Source of the DNA: a virus
Virus record (IMG/VR): IMGVR_UViG_3300013233_000165
Coordinates: 1 to 20,270 of that record
Reading direction: 5' to 3' (one strand)
Length of the DNA: 20,270 bases
The position numbers and the translations under genes are program-made. Positions 6,546 to 13,396 of the stretch are shown piece after piece; the stretch's first letter is position 1, and each line of letters begins with the position of its first letter. The notes below the pieces were generated by a model, which saw only the letters and a program-made list of their open reading frames with translations, did no database searches and was not told the origin of the DNA.

Positions 6546-6995
6546 TTGATTGACAACGAACTCGAACAATTATTCAAAATAGCTCAAATAGAAAGTAGCA
6601 ATAAATTAATTCAACAAATCGAATGGGGTCCAAGTAATTATGACGCACTACGAGAACTGTTGTTGAGTGATGCAATTGAGTGTGCTGTGGTGTTTTGTGA
6701 GTATGGCTCAGTTAATGTATCTAGTAAAGAAGTACAACTATTATATAATTTTTGTGTATTGGAAATTGTTAGACTCGATCAAATTGAAGAGTCCATGGGA
6801 ATATATAATGACAGTATGAATATGTTCACTAATCTATCTGAGTCCGTAAAAAAACATAAATCCACAAAATCTTTAGGGACTATGTGTGAGATTCCGTTAT
6901 ATTCAAAAGTAGAAATCGAGTTGTATTGTTTACAATCTGAGTTGTCGTTTTGTGTACGAATATTGAAAAATTTAATTGACCGAATTGTCCATTAG
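6546..6995 (+). CDS. Hypothetical acidic helical protein (149 aa)
   Basis: The start is TTG 6546, supported by AGGAG at 6534-6538 with a 7-base gap; no better ATG lies nearby. The protein is mainly helical and rich in Glu, Leu and Ile, with several cysteines (for example AIECAVVFCEYG and LYNFCVLEIV). The C-terminal third is VEIELYCLQSELSFCVRILKNLIDRIVH. There is no recognisable catalytic motif. Its neighbours are also unknown, but the block leads into replication genes. Function unknown. Confidence 0.75.
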   Translation: MIDNELEQLFKIAQIESSNKLIQQIEWGPSNYDALRELLLSDAIECAVVFCEYGSVNVSSKEVQLLYNFCVLEIVRLDQIEESMGIYNDSMNMFTNLSESVKKHKSTKSLGTMCEIPLYSKVEIELYCLQSELSFCVRILKNLIDRIVH

Positions 6996-7003
6996 GAGAA
7001 AGT

Positions 7004-7225
7004 ATGATTATAGAATTAAGGGAATTTCCTGTTGGTTCAAAGTTGAAGAAATTGAACGTCGAACTCACATTCGACAACGATGGTCCGACATTAGAACAAA
7101 CATTCGAAGTGTCTGACGAAACATTAGATGCTCCAGTGCAAACAGTATACGAACCAGAAGTGGTAACTGAAACAGTAGATAATGCACCAGAAGTGCCCGA
7201 AGAAATGCGCGATATTACATTCTAA
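7004..7225 (+). CDS. Small acidic protein with SSB-like C-terminal tip (73 aa)
   Basis: ATG 7004 follows AGGAG (6994-6998), eight bases after the previous stop. The 73-residue product begins with a short beta-rich segment (IIELREF...KLKKLNVELTF) and then becomes strongly acidic. It ends EVPEEMRDITF, with a terminal Phe after an acidic run. Its stop overlaps the start of the next gene (TAATG). The next protein has a similar opening (KLNIE...LHIVF) and a similar ending (EELQNLDF), so the two may be distant paralogues. Acidic tails ending in a hydrophobic residue are known in bacterial SSB and in T4 clamp-binding proteins; which applies here, if either, is not shown. Confidence 0.75.
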   Translation: MIIELREFPVGSKLKKLNVELTFDNDGPTLEQTFEVSDETLDAPVQTVYEPEVVTETVDNAPEVPEEMRDITF

Positions 7226-7551
7226 TGTTCAAACTCAACATCGAATGTTCAAGAGATTTTGACGAATTACATATTGTATTTTCTGACGGAACTGGTGTGA
7301 GCATCGACTCTAAGAAACAATCAGTATCTAAGAAACAATCAGTATCTAAGAAACAATCAGTATCTAAGAAACAATCAGTATCTAAGAAACAATCAGTATC
7401 TAAAACAACTAATGTTAAACAACAACCAATGTTAGACACCTCAATCGATTACAATCATACAACTGACGTTGAATCGATTGAATTGCCAATCATCGAAGAC
7501 CATCATCGGAAACCTAATGTTGCTGAGGAACTTCAAAATTTAGACTTCTAA
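7225..7551 (+). CDS. Hypothetical protein with five SKKQSV repeats (108 aa)
   Basis: ATG 7225 overlaps the previous stop (TAATG). Residues 1-28 are a short beta-rich start (FKLNIECSRDFDELHIVF). Residues about 29-58 are five exact tandem SKKQSV hexapeptides, encoded by five perfect 18-bp repeats at 7309-7398. The remainder is an acidic stretch (VESIELPIIEDHH) ending AEELQNLDF. The basic Ser/Lys repeat is probably a flexible linker whose length can change by replication slippage. The ends resemble those of the 73-aa neighbour. It is followed by the promoter region of the actin-like gene. Function unknown. Confidence 0.75.
   Translation: MFKLNIECSRDFDELHIVFSDGTGVSIDSKKQSVSKKQSVSKKQSVSKKQSVSKKQSVSKTTNVKQQPMLDTSIDYNHTTDVESIELPIIEDHHRKPNVAEELQNLDF
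7309..7398 (+). repeat. Five perfect 18-bp tandem repeats
   Basis: The unit TCTAAGAAACAATCAGTA occurs five times without a change (7309, 7327, 7345, 7363, 7381), followed by a partial TCTAAAACA. It is in frame and encodes SKKQSV. Perfect identity at every base suggests recent expansion. Confidence 0.97.
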
Positions 7552-7570
7552 TTAATAATCACAAGTGTAG

Positions 7571-7590
7571 TATAATCAATTTATCGGAGG
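7571..7590 (+). promoter_or_regulatory. Possible -10 element and ribosome binding site before the actin-like gene
   Basis: This is a 46-bp intergenic stretch after TAA 7551. TATAAT lies at 7571-7576, preceded by the AT-rich AATTAATAATC; no good -35 is at the usual spacing. GGAGG at 7586-7590 is the ribosome binding site, 7 bases before ATG 7598. This is one of the few real gaps in the gene block, consistent with a promoter for the actin-like gene and clamp. Confidence 0.45.
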
Positions 7591-7597
7591 ATAGACA

Positions 7598-8560
7598 ATG
7601 AAACAAATATTAGGTGTAGACATTGGATTTGGTGATGTGAAGGTCACATTAGCCTCATCTGAAGGATCGATCACCAAACAATTCAAATTCCCATCAGCTA
7701 TTGGGATTACAGCGCGTAACGAACATGTGACAGATTCAAGAATCTATGATTTCTTAGATCATAGTTATTATGTTGGAGAATCAGCTTTAAATCTTCCAAG
7801 TGAAAATTTAATTGATATCACTGACTATAAGAACCTTGAATATTACGCACCATTATTCTTATATCACGTACTTCAATTAATTGAAACTACCCCTGATGTA
7901 ATCGTGAGTGGATTATCAAAGGCTCAAATTGAGAATTCAGGACACTTCAAGGAAAAACTCATGAACTTCGTAGTAAATGACACTACATTCAAGTTCGATG
8001 ATGTTTACGTTCTTCCACAAGGTGCTGGATCCAAATTGTGTATCGATAAGTATGGTGATAATTTTCCCCATCTACAACAGGAATTTCTTGGAACGACTTC
8101 ATTTGTTGGGTGTGATATCGGTTTCAATACGTTAGACATGTTCTTAGTTACTGACGGCAAAACATCACCGAATCTATTCGAAGGAATTGAACGTGAGGGT
8201 GTTATGAAAATTGCCACTGAAGTAGCCAAGAAAGTCAAGGAACTACACGACCGTGATATTTCACTACACGAAGCCAAAGAAATTTTAGATAGCGGAATCT
8301 ACAAGTTGCGTGGTCAGAAATATCCATTCGATGAGTATATCCAAACAATCAAGAAGACGTATCTGAAGGGATTGTTGGAGTTAATTGAAGCCAAATACGG
8401 AAAGATCATTGATAAATGCGATTTCATTTCACTTTCTGGCGGTGGATCAACTATTTTTAAGAGCACTGAAGACCAATTCATTAGAGTGCCGAAGACTAAA
8501 CACGAATATTATAACTCCATCGGTTTTGCTGAATGGGGTGTAGTTAAATCGAAACAATAG
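7598..8560 (+). CDS. ParM/actin-like ATPase
   Basis: The 320-aa product matches the layout of the ParM/StbA/Alp branch of bacterial actins, usually about 320 aa. Phosphate-1 loop: ILGVDIGFGDVKV (D8). Phosphate-2 loop: VGCDIGFNTLDMFLV (about 170-184, D173). Adenosine motif: ISLSGGGSTIF (about 277-287). The segment DVYVLPQGAGSK (135-146) resembles the ParM region VMPESIPAG-like. Such proteins polymerise with ATP into filaments that move or position DNA. No obvious adaptor gene (ParR-type) or centromere array is next to it, unless the small genes upstream or the window's repeat arrays act so. It sits directly before the clamp gene. Function in phage DNA positioning is inferred. Confidence 0.87.
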   Translation: MKQILGVDIGFGDVKVTLASSEGSITKQFKFPSAIGITARNEHVTDSRIYDFLDHSYYVGESALNLPSENLIDITDYKNLEYYAPLFLYHVLQLIETTPDVIVSGLSKAQIENSGHFKEKLMNFVVNDTTFKFDDVYVLPQGAGSKLCIDKYGDNFPHLQQEFLGTTSFVGCDIGFNTLDMFLVTDGKTSPNLFEGIEREGVMKIATEVAKKVKELHDRDISLHEAKEILDSGIYKLRGQKYPFDEYIQTIKKTYLKGLLELIEAKYGKIIDKCDFISLSGGGSTIFKSTEDQFIRVPKTKHEYYNSIGFAEWGVVKSKQ

Positions 8561-8570
8561 AGGATATACT

Positions 8571-9275
8571 ATGTTAAACAAAGATACAATTGAAATTTTA
8601 CAACAAATGAACAAGATCACTAACTCAGTCATTTTGAAATACCCAAAAACAGTCGCTATTTCTGAATCACAAGATATTCAGATGTTATTGGATTTATCTG
8701 TTTTGGATCCAGATTCATTCGAACCAATCGGATTGAAGGATTCTCTTTGTGACTTATTAGGACTAATCAAGTTGTTTCCGGATTCAAGGAACATCACATA
8801 CGAAAACAACACAATCAATATTAATAGTGACGACGCTAATTCAACGTACATCACTACTAATTTGGCATTGATGGATGTCTACGATAAACCATCTGATCAA
8901 TTCGACAAAACAAATCAAGCACCAAGTGTTTGTGAATTCCATCTATCTGTATCTGACATCAAACGGATTAAGTCAAGTTCTGGTGTATTGAAAGATTTGA
9001 GTGAAGTGATTTTTACTAGTCGAGATGGGGATATGGTAGTATCTCTTGGAGCGACCAATCGATTCAACGCAAGAAGTAACACATACAGTATCAATAAACC
9101 AGATACATGTTCAAAGGAATTCGAATTGAAGATTCCTGTGGATAACTTCAAGAAGTTGCCTGATTCTGAATATACATTCAAAATCAAGTATAATTCAACT
9201 CAGGACTCGTATAGAATCATTCTAAGTTCTGACTCATTGGAAGGAATGGAGATCATGATGAGTGTCAAAGTATAA
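8571..9275 (+). CDS. 45: DNA polymerase sliding clamp (gp45-like)
   Basis: The 234-aa protein is close to the length of T4 gp45 (228 aa). It opens like it (MLNKDTIEILQQMNKITNSVILK; T4 has a KDTTALLKNFATINSGIMLK-like start). Two repeated clamp-fold domains are suggested by alternating beta segments, with CEFHLSVSDIKRIKSSSG near the inter-domain region and ELKIPVDNFKKLPDSEYTFKI in the second domain. The trimeric ring tethers the polymerase to DNA and, in T4, also activates late transcription. ATG 8571 follows GAGGATATACT, ten bases after the actin-like gene, so they are probably co-transcribed. Similarity is low outside the start, so the call rests on layout and context too. Confidence 0.87.
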   Translation: MLNKDTIEILQQMNKITNSVILKYPKTVAISESQDIQMLLDLSVLDPDSFEPIGLKDSLCDLLGLIKLFPDSRNITYENNTININSDDANSTYITTNLALMDVYDKPSDQFDKTNQAPSVCEFHLSVSDIKRIKSSSGVLKDLSEVIFTSRDGDMVVSLGATNRFNARSNTYSINKPDTCSKEFELKIPVDNFKKLPDSEYTFKIKYNSTQDSYRIILSSDSLEGMEIMMSVKV

Positions 9276-9278
9276 ATA
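9271..9278 (+). promoter_or_regulatory. Putative T4-type late promoter upstream of gene 32
   Basis: TATAAATA is the exact T4 late promoter consensus and overlaps the clamp stop codon (TAA 9273-9275). It is the only exact copy I found that sits at the edge of a true intergenic gap before a gene; other copies (4821, 5364) are deep inside the gp52-like gene. It would give a roughly 95-base leader for gene 32. AT-rich sequence makes chance occurrence possible. Confidence 0.45.
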
Positions 9279-9323
9279 GGAATATCGATTTTATGACCGC
9301 AATGTCATTAAACTATTGAAATA

Positions 9324-9372
9324 AGTCCACCGAGACTATAAACTAGAAGAACTGACACAGTTCAATTCGGAG
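9324..9372 (+). promoter_or_regulatory. Possible gene 32 translational operator (pseudoknot/hairpin in leader)
   Basis: AGTC (9324-9327) can pair with GACT (9334-9337). The loop bases CCGA (9330-9333) can pair with TCGG (9367-9370), which partly overlaps GGAG (9369-9372), the ribosome binding site. A separate hairpin GAACTG (9349-9354) and CAGTTC (9358-9363) lies between. T4 gp32 represses its own mRNA by binding a leader pseudoknot, so an equivalent is expected here. The stems are only 4-6 bp, so this remains tentative. Confidence 0.3.
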
Positions 9373-9380
9373 ATAGAAGT

Positions 9381-10298
9381 ATGACTATGGATGTAAACGC
9401 ATTTAATTTTGAAGCAATGAAACAATCAATGGGTGGCACAGACCCATTCGCAACACAAACGAAAAAGTACGCAAAAGACGAACGTTTTTATACACTAGCA
9501 AAGGACAAAGATGGTAACGGTGCAGCTTTAATCCGTTTCTTACCTGATTCCGAACGCGGAATGATTCAACAAATGTTCAAAATCAACACAACAGTAACAA
9601 AGAATGGCAAAAAACGTTTTGTATCTGAGTTTTCACCAGCTACAATCGGAGCGGCGTGTCCATTCCAAGAGAAATGGCAAGATAAGTGGAACGCTGGTGA
9701 TAAAGATACTGCTCGTTTATACAGCAGAAGTGTCCGATTCATTACCAACATCAAAGTACTAAAGGACCCAGCCAATCCTGAAAATGAAGGTAAGATCTTC
9801 ATGTACGAAATCTCTAATTCCATGAAAGACAAGTTGCAAGCGGCTATTGATCCATCAGAACAAGATCGTAGTTTAGGTGCACAACCAAAAGAATTATTCA
9901 ATCCATTGGCTGGTAATTCATTCCGATTGGTCGCTAAGAAAGGAGCGAACAATCAAATCAACTACGATAGTTCAGAAGTAATCAATGAAGTATCTTCTAT
10001 CTACGACACTGTCGAATTGGCGTTGGAGGATATTAAAGCTAATACGTATAAACTGTCTGATTTATTGAAACCTGAGTCGTTTATGACATATGACGAATTA
10101 GTAGCTAAAATGGCGTGGGTCGAATTCGCTGATCAAACTCCTAATCCACTACAAGCTAGTGTGGCTACAGTAACACCAACAGTTCAAGAAATTCAACCAG
10201 TTGAAACTCAACCAGTTGATACACAACCTGTTGACGTATCCAAACCTGTTGTTACACCTGCATCGAATTTAGATGATCTATTGTCTGGTTTAGTGTAG
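9381..10298 (+). CDS. 32: Single-stranded DNA-binding protein (gp32-like)
   Basis: The 305-aa product is near T4 gp32 length (301 aa). The central OB-fold part contains ALIRFLPD, ACPFQEKW, NIKVLKDPANPENEGKIFMYE and NPLAGNSFRLVAKK, closely matching the T4 pattern (KDPAAPENEGKVFKY). The C-terminus has a Pro/Thr/Gln linker with TQPVD repeats, then the acidic tip NLDDLLSGLV, as in T4 (DLDDLLNDL), which recruits other replication proteins. Only one cysteine (C93) is present; the His/Cys3 zinc site of T4 gp32 is missing. The start at ATG 9381 follows GGAG by 8 bases; an in-frame ATG at 9387 is also possible. It coats ssDNA in replication, recombination and repair. Confidence 0.95.
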   Translation: MTMDVNAFNFEAMKQSMGGTDPFATQTKKYAKDERFYTLAKDKDGNGAALIRFLPDSERGMIQQMFKINTTVTKNGKKRFVSEFSPATIGAACPFQEKWQDKWNAGDKDTARLYSRSVRFITNIKVLKDPANPENEGKIFMYEISNSMKDKLQAAIDPSEQDRSLGAQPKELFNPLAGNSFRLVAKKGANNQINYDSSEVINEVSSIYDTVELALEDIKANTYKLSDLLKPESFMTYDELVAKMAWVEFADQTPNPLQASVATVTPTVQEIQPVETQPVDTQPVDVSKPVVTPASNLDDLLSGLV

Positions 10299-10308
10299 TA
10301 ATTATTAA

Positions 10309-11409
10309 ATGATACTTGTAGATTATTCAAGTATCCTTCATAGAATGATTCATTATTCTATATCTCAAATCAAACCAAAGAAGAACTCGGATGGTCAGTA
10401 TATTACATCCGAGTTCATCGGTCTAACCAAACATAATATAATTAGTAACTTGTTTAGTGTTAAACAGGAATTCGGTAACAAGTTTGGGGATATGGTGATT
10501 TGTTTAGATCAATCCCGTGGAGGATATTGGAGAAGTGATGTGTGGCCTAGTTATAAAGCCACTCGTAAAACTGATAGAGCTAAATCACCTATTGTGTTTC
10601 AAGAAGTATTCTCAGAACTTGATAAGTTCACTGATCAAATGATAAATAATTTACCATGGAAAACGTTAGCAGTTCCACGAGCTGAGGCTGATGATATTAT
10701 GTTAGTATTAGCGTCGGAGTTTCACAATTCTGACAATATTCTTATACATAGTCCTGACAAGGATATGATTCAGGCTCAACGTAACCCCAACGTAAGTCAA
10801 TATTCATCATTAACAAAGAAATGGCTCACAGGAACATCTAAGTCGTCTGATATGGACCGATGGATACACGAACATTGTATATTGGGTGATGTATCTGATA
10901 ATGTACCGAAAGTAGTCGATGGTACTGAGTTCACTGATACATTCAGGGAACACTTACTAAATAATAAACGTATTAGCATCACAACACCGATGGATTTCAG
11001 ATTCTTGGATACAAATATCCAACGTGATTTAATTGAGTCTTTTGATGTCATGAGAACTAATAGGTTAAACGAATCGACTGGAGTGAAGGATATATTCAAG
11101 AAGATTCGATTTGGACCGAAGACACTAATTAAAATGGAAGAACTACACGGTTCCGTTGATAATTGGTTGGATTCTAATCCTCTTTATAGAGAACATTATA
11201 ATAGAAATTTCACATTAGTCATGGAGGAAGGAATTCCTGATTATATACGTGAAGCAATATTAGATGACTTTAAAACGGCTTCTGTTGAATATAATGCTGT
11301 TGAGTTCGAACAGTATCTCAAAGATAATGGACTCAGTTCAATTATATTAGAGTTGTCAGGAGTGTTCCCAATTCAACGAGAGTTGAATGCTAGTGATTTT
11401 GGATGGTAG
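10309..11409 (+). CDS. rnh: T4 RNase H-like 5' nuclease (flap endonuclease family)
   Basis: The 366-aa protein carries the acidic motifs of the FEN/T4 RNase H family: LVDYSSILHR at the N-terminus, CLDQSRGGYWRSDVWPSYKATRK (about 64-86), PRAEADDIMLVLA (about 123-135), HSPDKDM and LGDVSDNVPKV. In T4 this enzyme removes RNA primers and short DNA flaps from lagging-strand fragments and is stimulated by gp32, which is encoded just upstream here. The length is somewhat above T4 RNase H (305 aa). ATG 10309 lies 10 bases after the gp32 stop without a clear Shine-Dalgarno, so translation may depend on readthrough of ribosomes from gene 32. Confidence 0.92.
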   Translation: MILVDYSSILHRMIHYSISQIKPKKNSDGQYITSEFIGLTKHNIISNLFSVKQEFGNKFGDMVICLDQSRGGYWRSDVWPSYKATRKTDRAKSPIVFQEVFSELDKFTDQMINNLPWKTLAVPRAEADDIMLVLASEFHNSDNILIHSPDKDMIQAQRNPNVSQYSSLTKKWLTGTSKSSDMDRWIHEHCILGDVSDNVPKVVDGTEFTDTFREHLLNNKRISITTPMDFRFLDTNIQRDLIESFDVMRTNRLNESTGVKDIFKKIRFGPKTLIKMEELHGSVDNWLDSNPLYREHYNRNFTLVMEEGIPDYIREAILDDFKTASVEYNAVEFEQYLKDNGLSSIILELSGVFPIQRELNASDFGW

Positions 11410-11422
11410 AAAAGGAGAAAAC

Positions 11423-11653
11423 ATGAGAAGCATGTTGTTGAAAGTAGGTTTGTATTTGTTACACCAAGAATGGTTTAGATTTCAATTAGTTAAACTGACC
11501 ACTTCCGTAATGGAGAATTCTGTTGAGGGAGAATTGGCTGACTTTATTAAACGTCATAAACGGTCAATTGTCACAATTGTCAATAAAGAAGTAGTTCTAG
11601 CTGAATCAGTTATTGATGAACGGATTCAAGCAGCACTTAAAGAATACAAGTAA
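11423..11653 (+). CDS. Hypothetical small protein (76 aa)
   Basis: I choose ATG 11423 because AGGAG (11413-11417) lies five bases upstream; the longer reading from 11387 would overlap the nuclease gene and lacks a site. The protein starts with a short hydrophobic helix (MLLKVGLYLLHQEWFRFQLV). It continues with a basic middle (FIKRHKRSIVTIVNKEV) and a helical end (ESVIDERIQAALKEYK). The stop codon is directly followed by the primase ATG. The family is not recognised. Its place between lagging-strand nuclease and primase is suggestive but not proof of a replication role. Confidence 0.7.
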   Translation: MRSMLLKVGLYLLHQEWFRFQLVKLTTSVMENSVEGELADFIKRHKRSIVTIVNKEVVLAESVIDERIQAALKEYK

Positions 11654-12646
11654 ATGTCCATCGACCGCGTGAATAAGAAGTTTTTCTTGCGTGCTGTCAG
11701 TGGATCGTTAATTGGTAAATCCACAGATGTAGACATTGCAGTAAGATGTCCCATCTGTGGAGATTCTAATAAAAAAAAGAATAGCGCACGACTCCACATC
11801 TATCATAAAGAAGGTGTTGATTTCATTAAATGTTTTAATGGTGATTGTCCTGTTCAGAATAAATCACCGTATTCATTCCTTAGAGATTTCTTTCCTAGTA
11901 TTTTATCTGAATACAAGAGAGAAACATTCACTGGCACTATGAGTAAATTAGCGAATGGTGATGTGTTCGAACGATTCAAACCAAAGAAACAAATTATCAA
12001 AGATCCAGTAATTACTCAAGATTTATCCATGTATATGACCGACTTAGTGGACAATCCTGAAGCGATGAATTACATTAAAAACAGAGGAATCGAATACGAT
12101 CCAGCGTTACATGGAAAGTGGTATTATGGTCACCAAGATCTCAAAATAGGAGATGTTTTATATCATATAACTGGAAGTGTCATTATTCCATTGTATTATA
12201 ATAATGTAATGTATGGATTTTATTCAAGATCAATAAAACAAAAGTCGTTTATTACTTATATGAATGACGCTAACATTGGTTATAAAGTGTTTAATTTCTT
12301 TAATATAGACAACACTAAACCAGTATACATAATGGAAGGCATATTTGATGCATTATCCATTAATTGCAACAACGTCATAGCACTATTGGGAGCTAAACTG
12401 TCCGACACAGTGCTCAAATCAATAAAACACCCAGTGTTCGTGTTAGATAATGATCGAACTGGCATATTGAACTCAATAGACTATGCAAATAAAGGATATT
12501 CAGTGTTTGTTCAACCAAATACTTATTCAGAAAAAGATATGAACGAATTAGCTCTAAATCATAAAGATATTGATGTGTCCAATTTAGTAACCGACAATAT
12601 TTTTAATGGGATATCAGCGACAATTAGACTACAGCAAAAGTTATAG
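11654..12646 (+). CDS. 61: DNA primase (gp61-like)
   Basis: The 330-aa product is close to T4 gp61 (342 aa). An N-terminal zinc-ribbon has CPIC (C32, C35) and CFNGDC (C60, C65). The C-terminal half is a TOPRIM domain with YIMEGIFDALSI (glutamate motif) and VFVLDNDRTG (D-x-D motif) about 45 residues later. Such primases make short RNA primers on the lagging strand in association with the gp41-type helicase, which is not in this window. The ATG at 11654 follows directly on the TAA of the 76-aa gene, so translation is probably coupled. Confidence 0.92.
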   Translation: MSIDRVNKKFFLRAVSGSLIGKSTDVDIAVRCPICGDSNKKKNSARLHIYHKEGVDFIKCFNGDCPVQNKSPYSFLRDFFPSILSEYKRETFTGTMSKLANGDVFERFKPKKQIIKDPVITQDLSMYMTDLVDNPEAMNYIKNRGIEYDPALHGKWYYGHQDLKIGDVLYHITGSVIIPLYYNNVMYGFYSRSIKQKSFITYMNDANIGYKVFNFFNIDNTKPVYIMEGIFDALSINCNNVIALLGAKLSDTVLKSIKHPVFVLDNDRTGILNSIDYANKGYSVFVQPNTYSEKDMNELALNHKDIDVSNLVTDNIFNGISATIRLQQKL

Positions 12647-12656
12647 GAGAAGAAGG

Positions 12657-13112
12657 ATGTTTATAAAAACAAACGATAGATTGGTTAACCTCAAAAATGT
12701 GAGTGATATTAAGTTCATCAGTAAACAAAATCGCATTGTTTTCAATATGACATATAGTGTGTCATTTGGAAAGGATAGTAAGTTAATTAGCGATTACGTT
12801 TATTGGGATAGTTCTAATAGTTACGAATTCGAAGCGAAGATTGATCAAATATCAAAGAACAGTTATGTGTGTTCTAACTATATCGATCGACGTGATAATG
12901 GATTCGTTAATATCGATGAAATTAGTTCTATTAAGACCATTGATTTCAAGAAACGCGTCATTTTCAATTTGAGTCATCCTGTTACGTTTAGAGCAGCTAA
13001 TGGTGAGTCAAATATTACATCAGAATTCATTTATTTGAATTTCGACACTACTGAAGAATATCAAGTATATATTGATCGTATGAATGTCATATTGGGAAGT
13101 AAGGAATCATAA
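12657..13112 (+). CDS. Hypothetical protein with an internal domain duplication (151 aa)
   Basis: AGGAG (12645-12649) selects ATG 12657; an upstream in-frame start at 12606 lies inside the primase. The protein seems to be two copies of one beta-rich domain. Copy 1 is LVNLKNVSDIKF...NRIVFNMTYSVSF...YVYWDSS..EFEAKIDQI, and copy 2 is FVNIDEISSIKT...KRVIFNLSHPVTF...FIYLNFDTTEEYQVYIDRM. The 79-aa protein at 18076 starts (MFI..N..V..L) and ends similarly and may be a single-domain relative. No family is recognised. It overlaps the next gene at TAATG. Confidence 0.75.
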   Translation: MFIKTNDRLVNLKNVSDIKFISKQNRIVFNMTYSVSFGKDSKLISDYVYWDSSNSYEFEAKIDQISKNSYVCSNYIDRRDNGFVNIDEISSIKTIDFKKRVIFNLSHPVTFRAANGESNITSEFIYLNFDTTEEYQVYIDRMNVILGSKES

Positions 13113-13396
13113 TGGAAATCAAATCATCAGATGACGCAAAAAAGAATATCATTGAGTTTAGTTCGAGATTGTTGAACCTATTGAAAGATCGGAAATCAAT
13201 CGATGAAGACATCAAAGCACTCAAACAGGAATTCAAAGAAGAAGGAGTACCAGTCGGTGTTGTAAATAAAATGATCAACAAGATTAAAGCAGAAGCCAAA
13301 CAATCAACCACCGAAATCTTTGAACAAGAAACAATTAAAGAATGGTTGGAGTCCGATACAACAATTTCTGATAAAATTGGTCAATTGGTAGACTAA
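13112..13396 (+). CDS. GapR-like DNA-binding protein (DUF2312-type), 94 aa
   Basis: The segment LLNLLKDRKSIDEDIKALKQEFKEEGVPVGVVNKMINKIKAEAK (about 20-63) has the pattern of the GapR/DUF2312 coiled-coil domain: an N-terminal helix, 'DIKxxxxEAKxxGFDVKAL'-like turn, and a second basic helix. The protein length also fits. In Caulobacter GapR binds overtwisted DNA and stimulates type II topoisomerases. A partner role with the phage topoisomerase encoded in the same window is therefore attractive but inferred. The start overlaps the previous stop (TAATG) and its own stop is directly followed by the nuclease ATG. Confidence 0.7.
   Translation: MEIKSSDDAKKNIIEFSSRLLNLLKDRKSIDEDIKALKQEFKEEGVPVGVVNKMINKIKAEAKQSTTEIFEQETIKEWLESDTTISDKIGQLVD

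Noticed and set aside
7215-7439. Minus-strand ORF with DTDCFL repeats
   Set aside because: It is the antisense shadow of the 18-bp repeats in the + strand SKKQSV gene.
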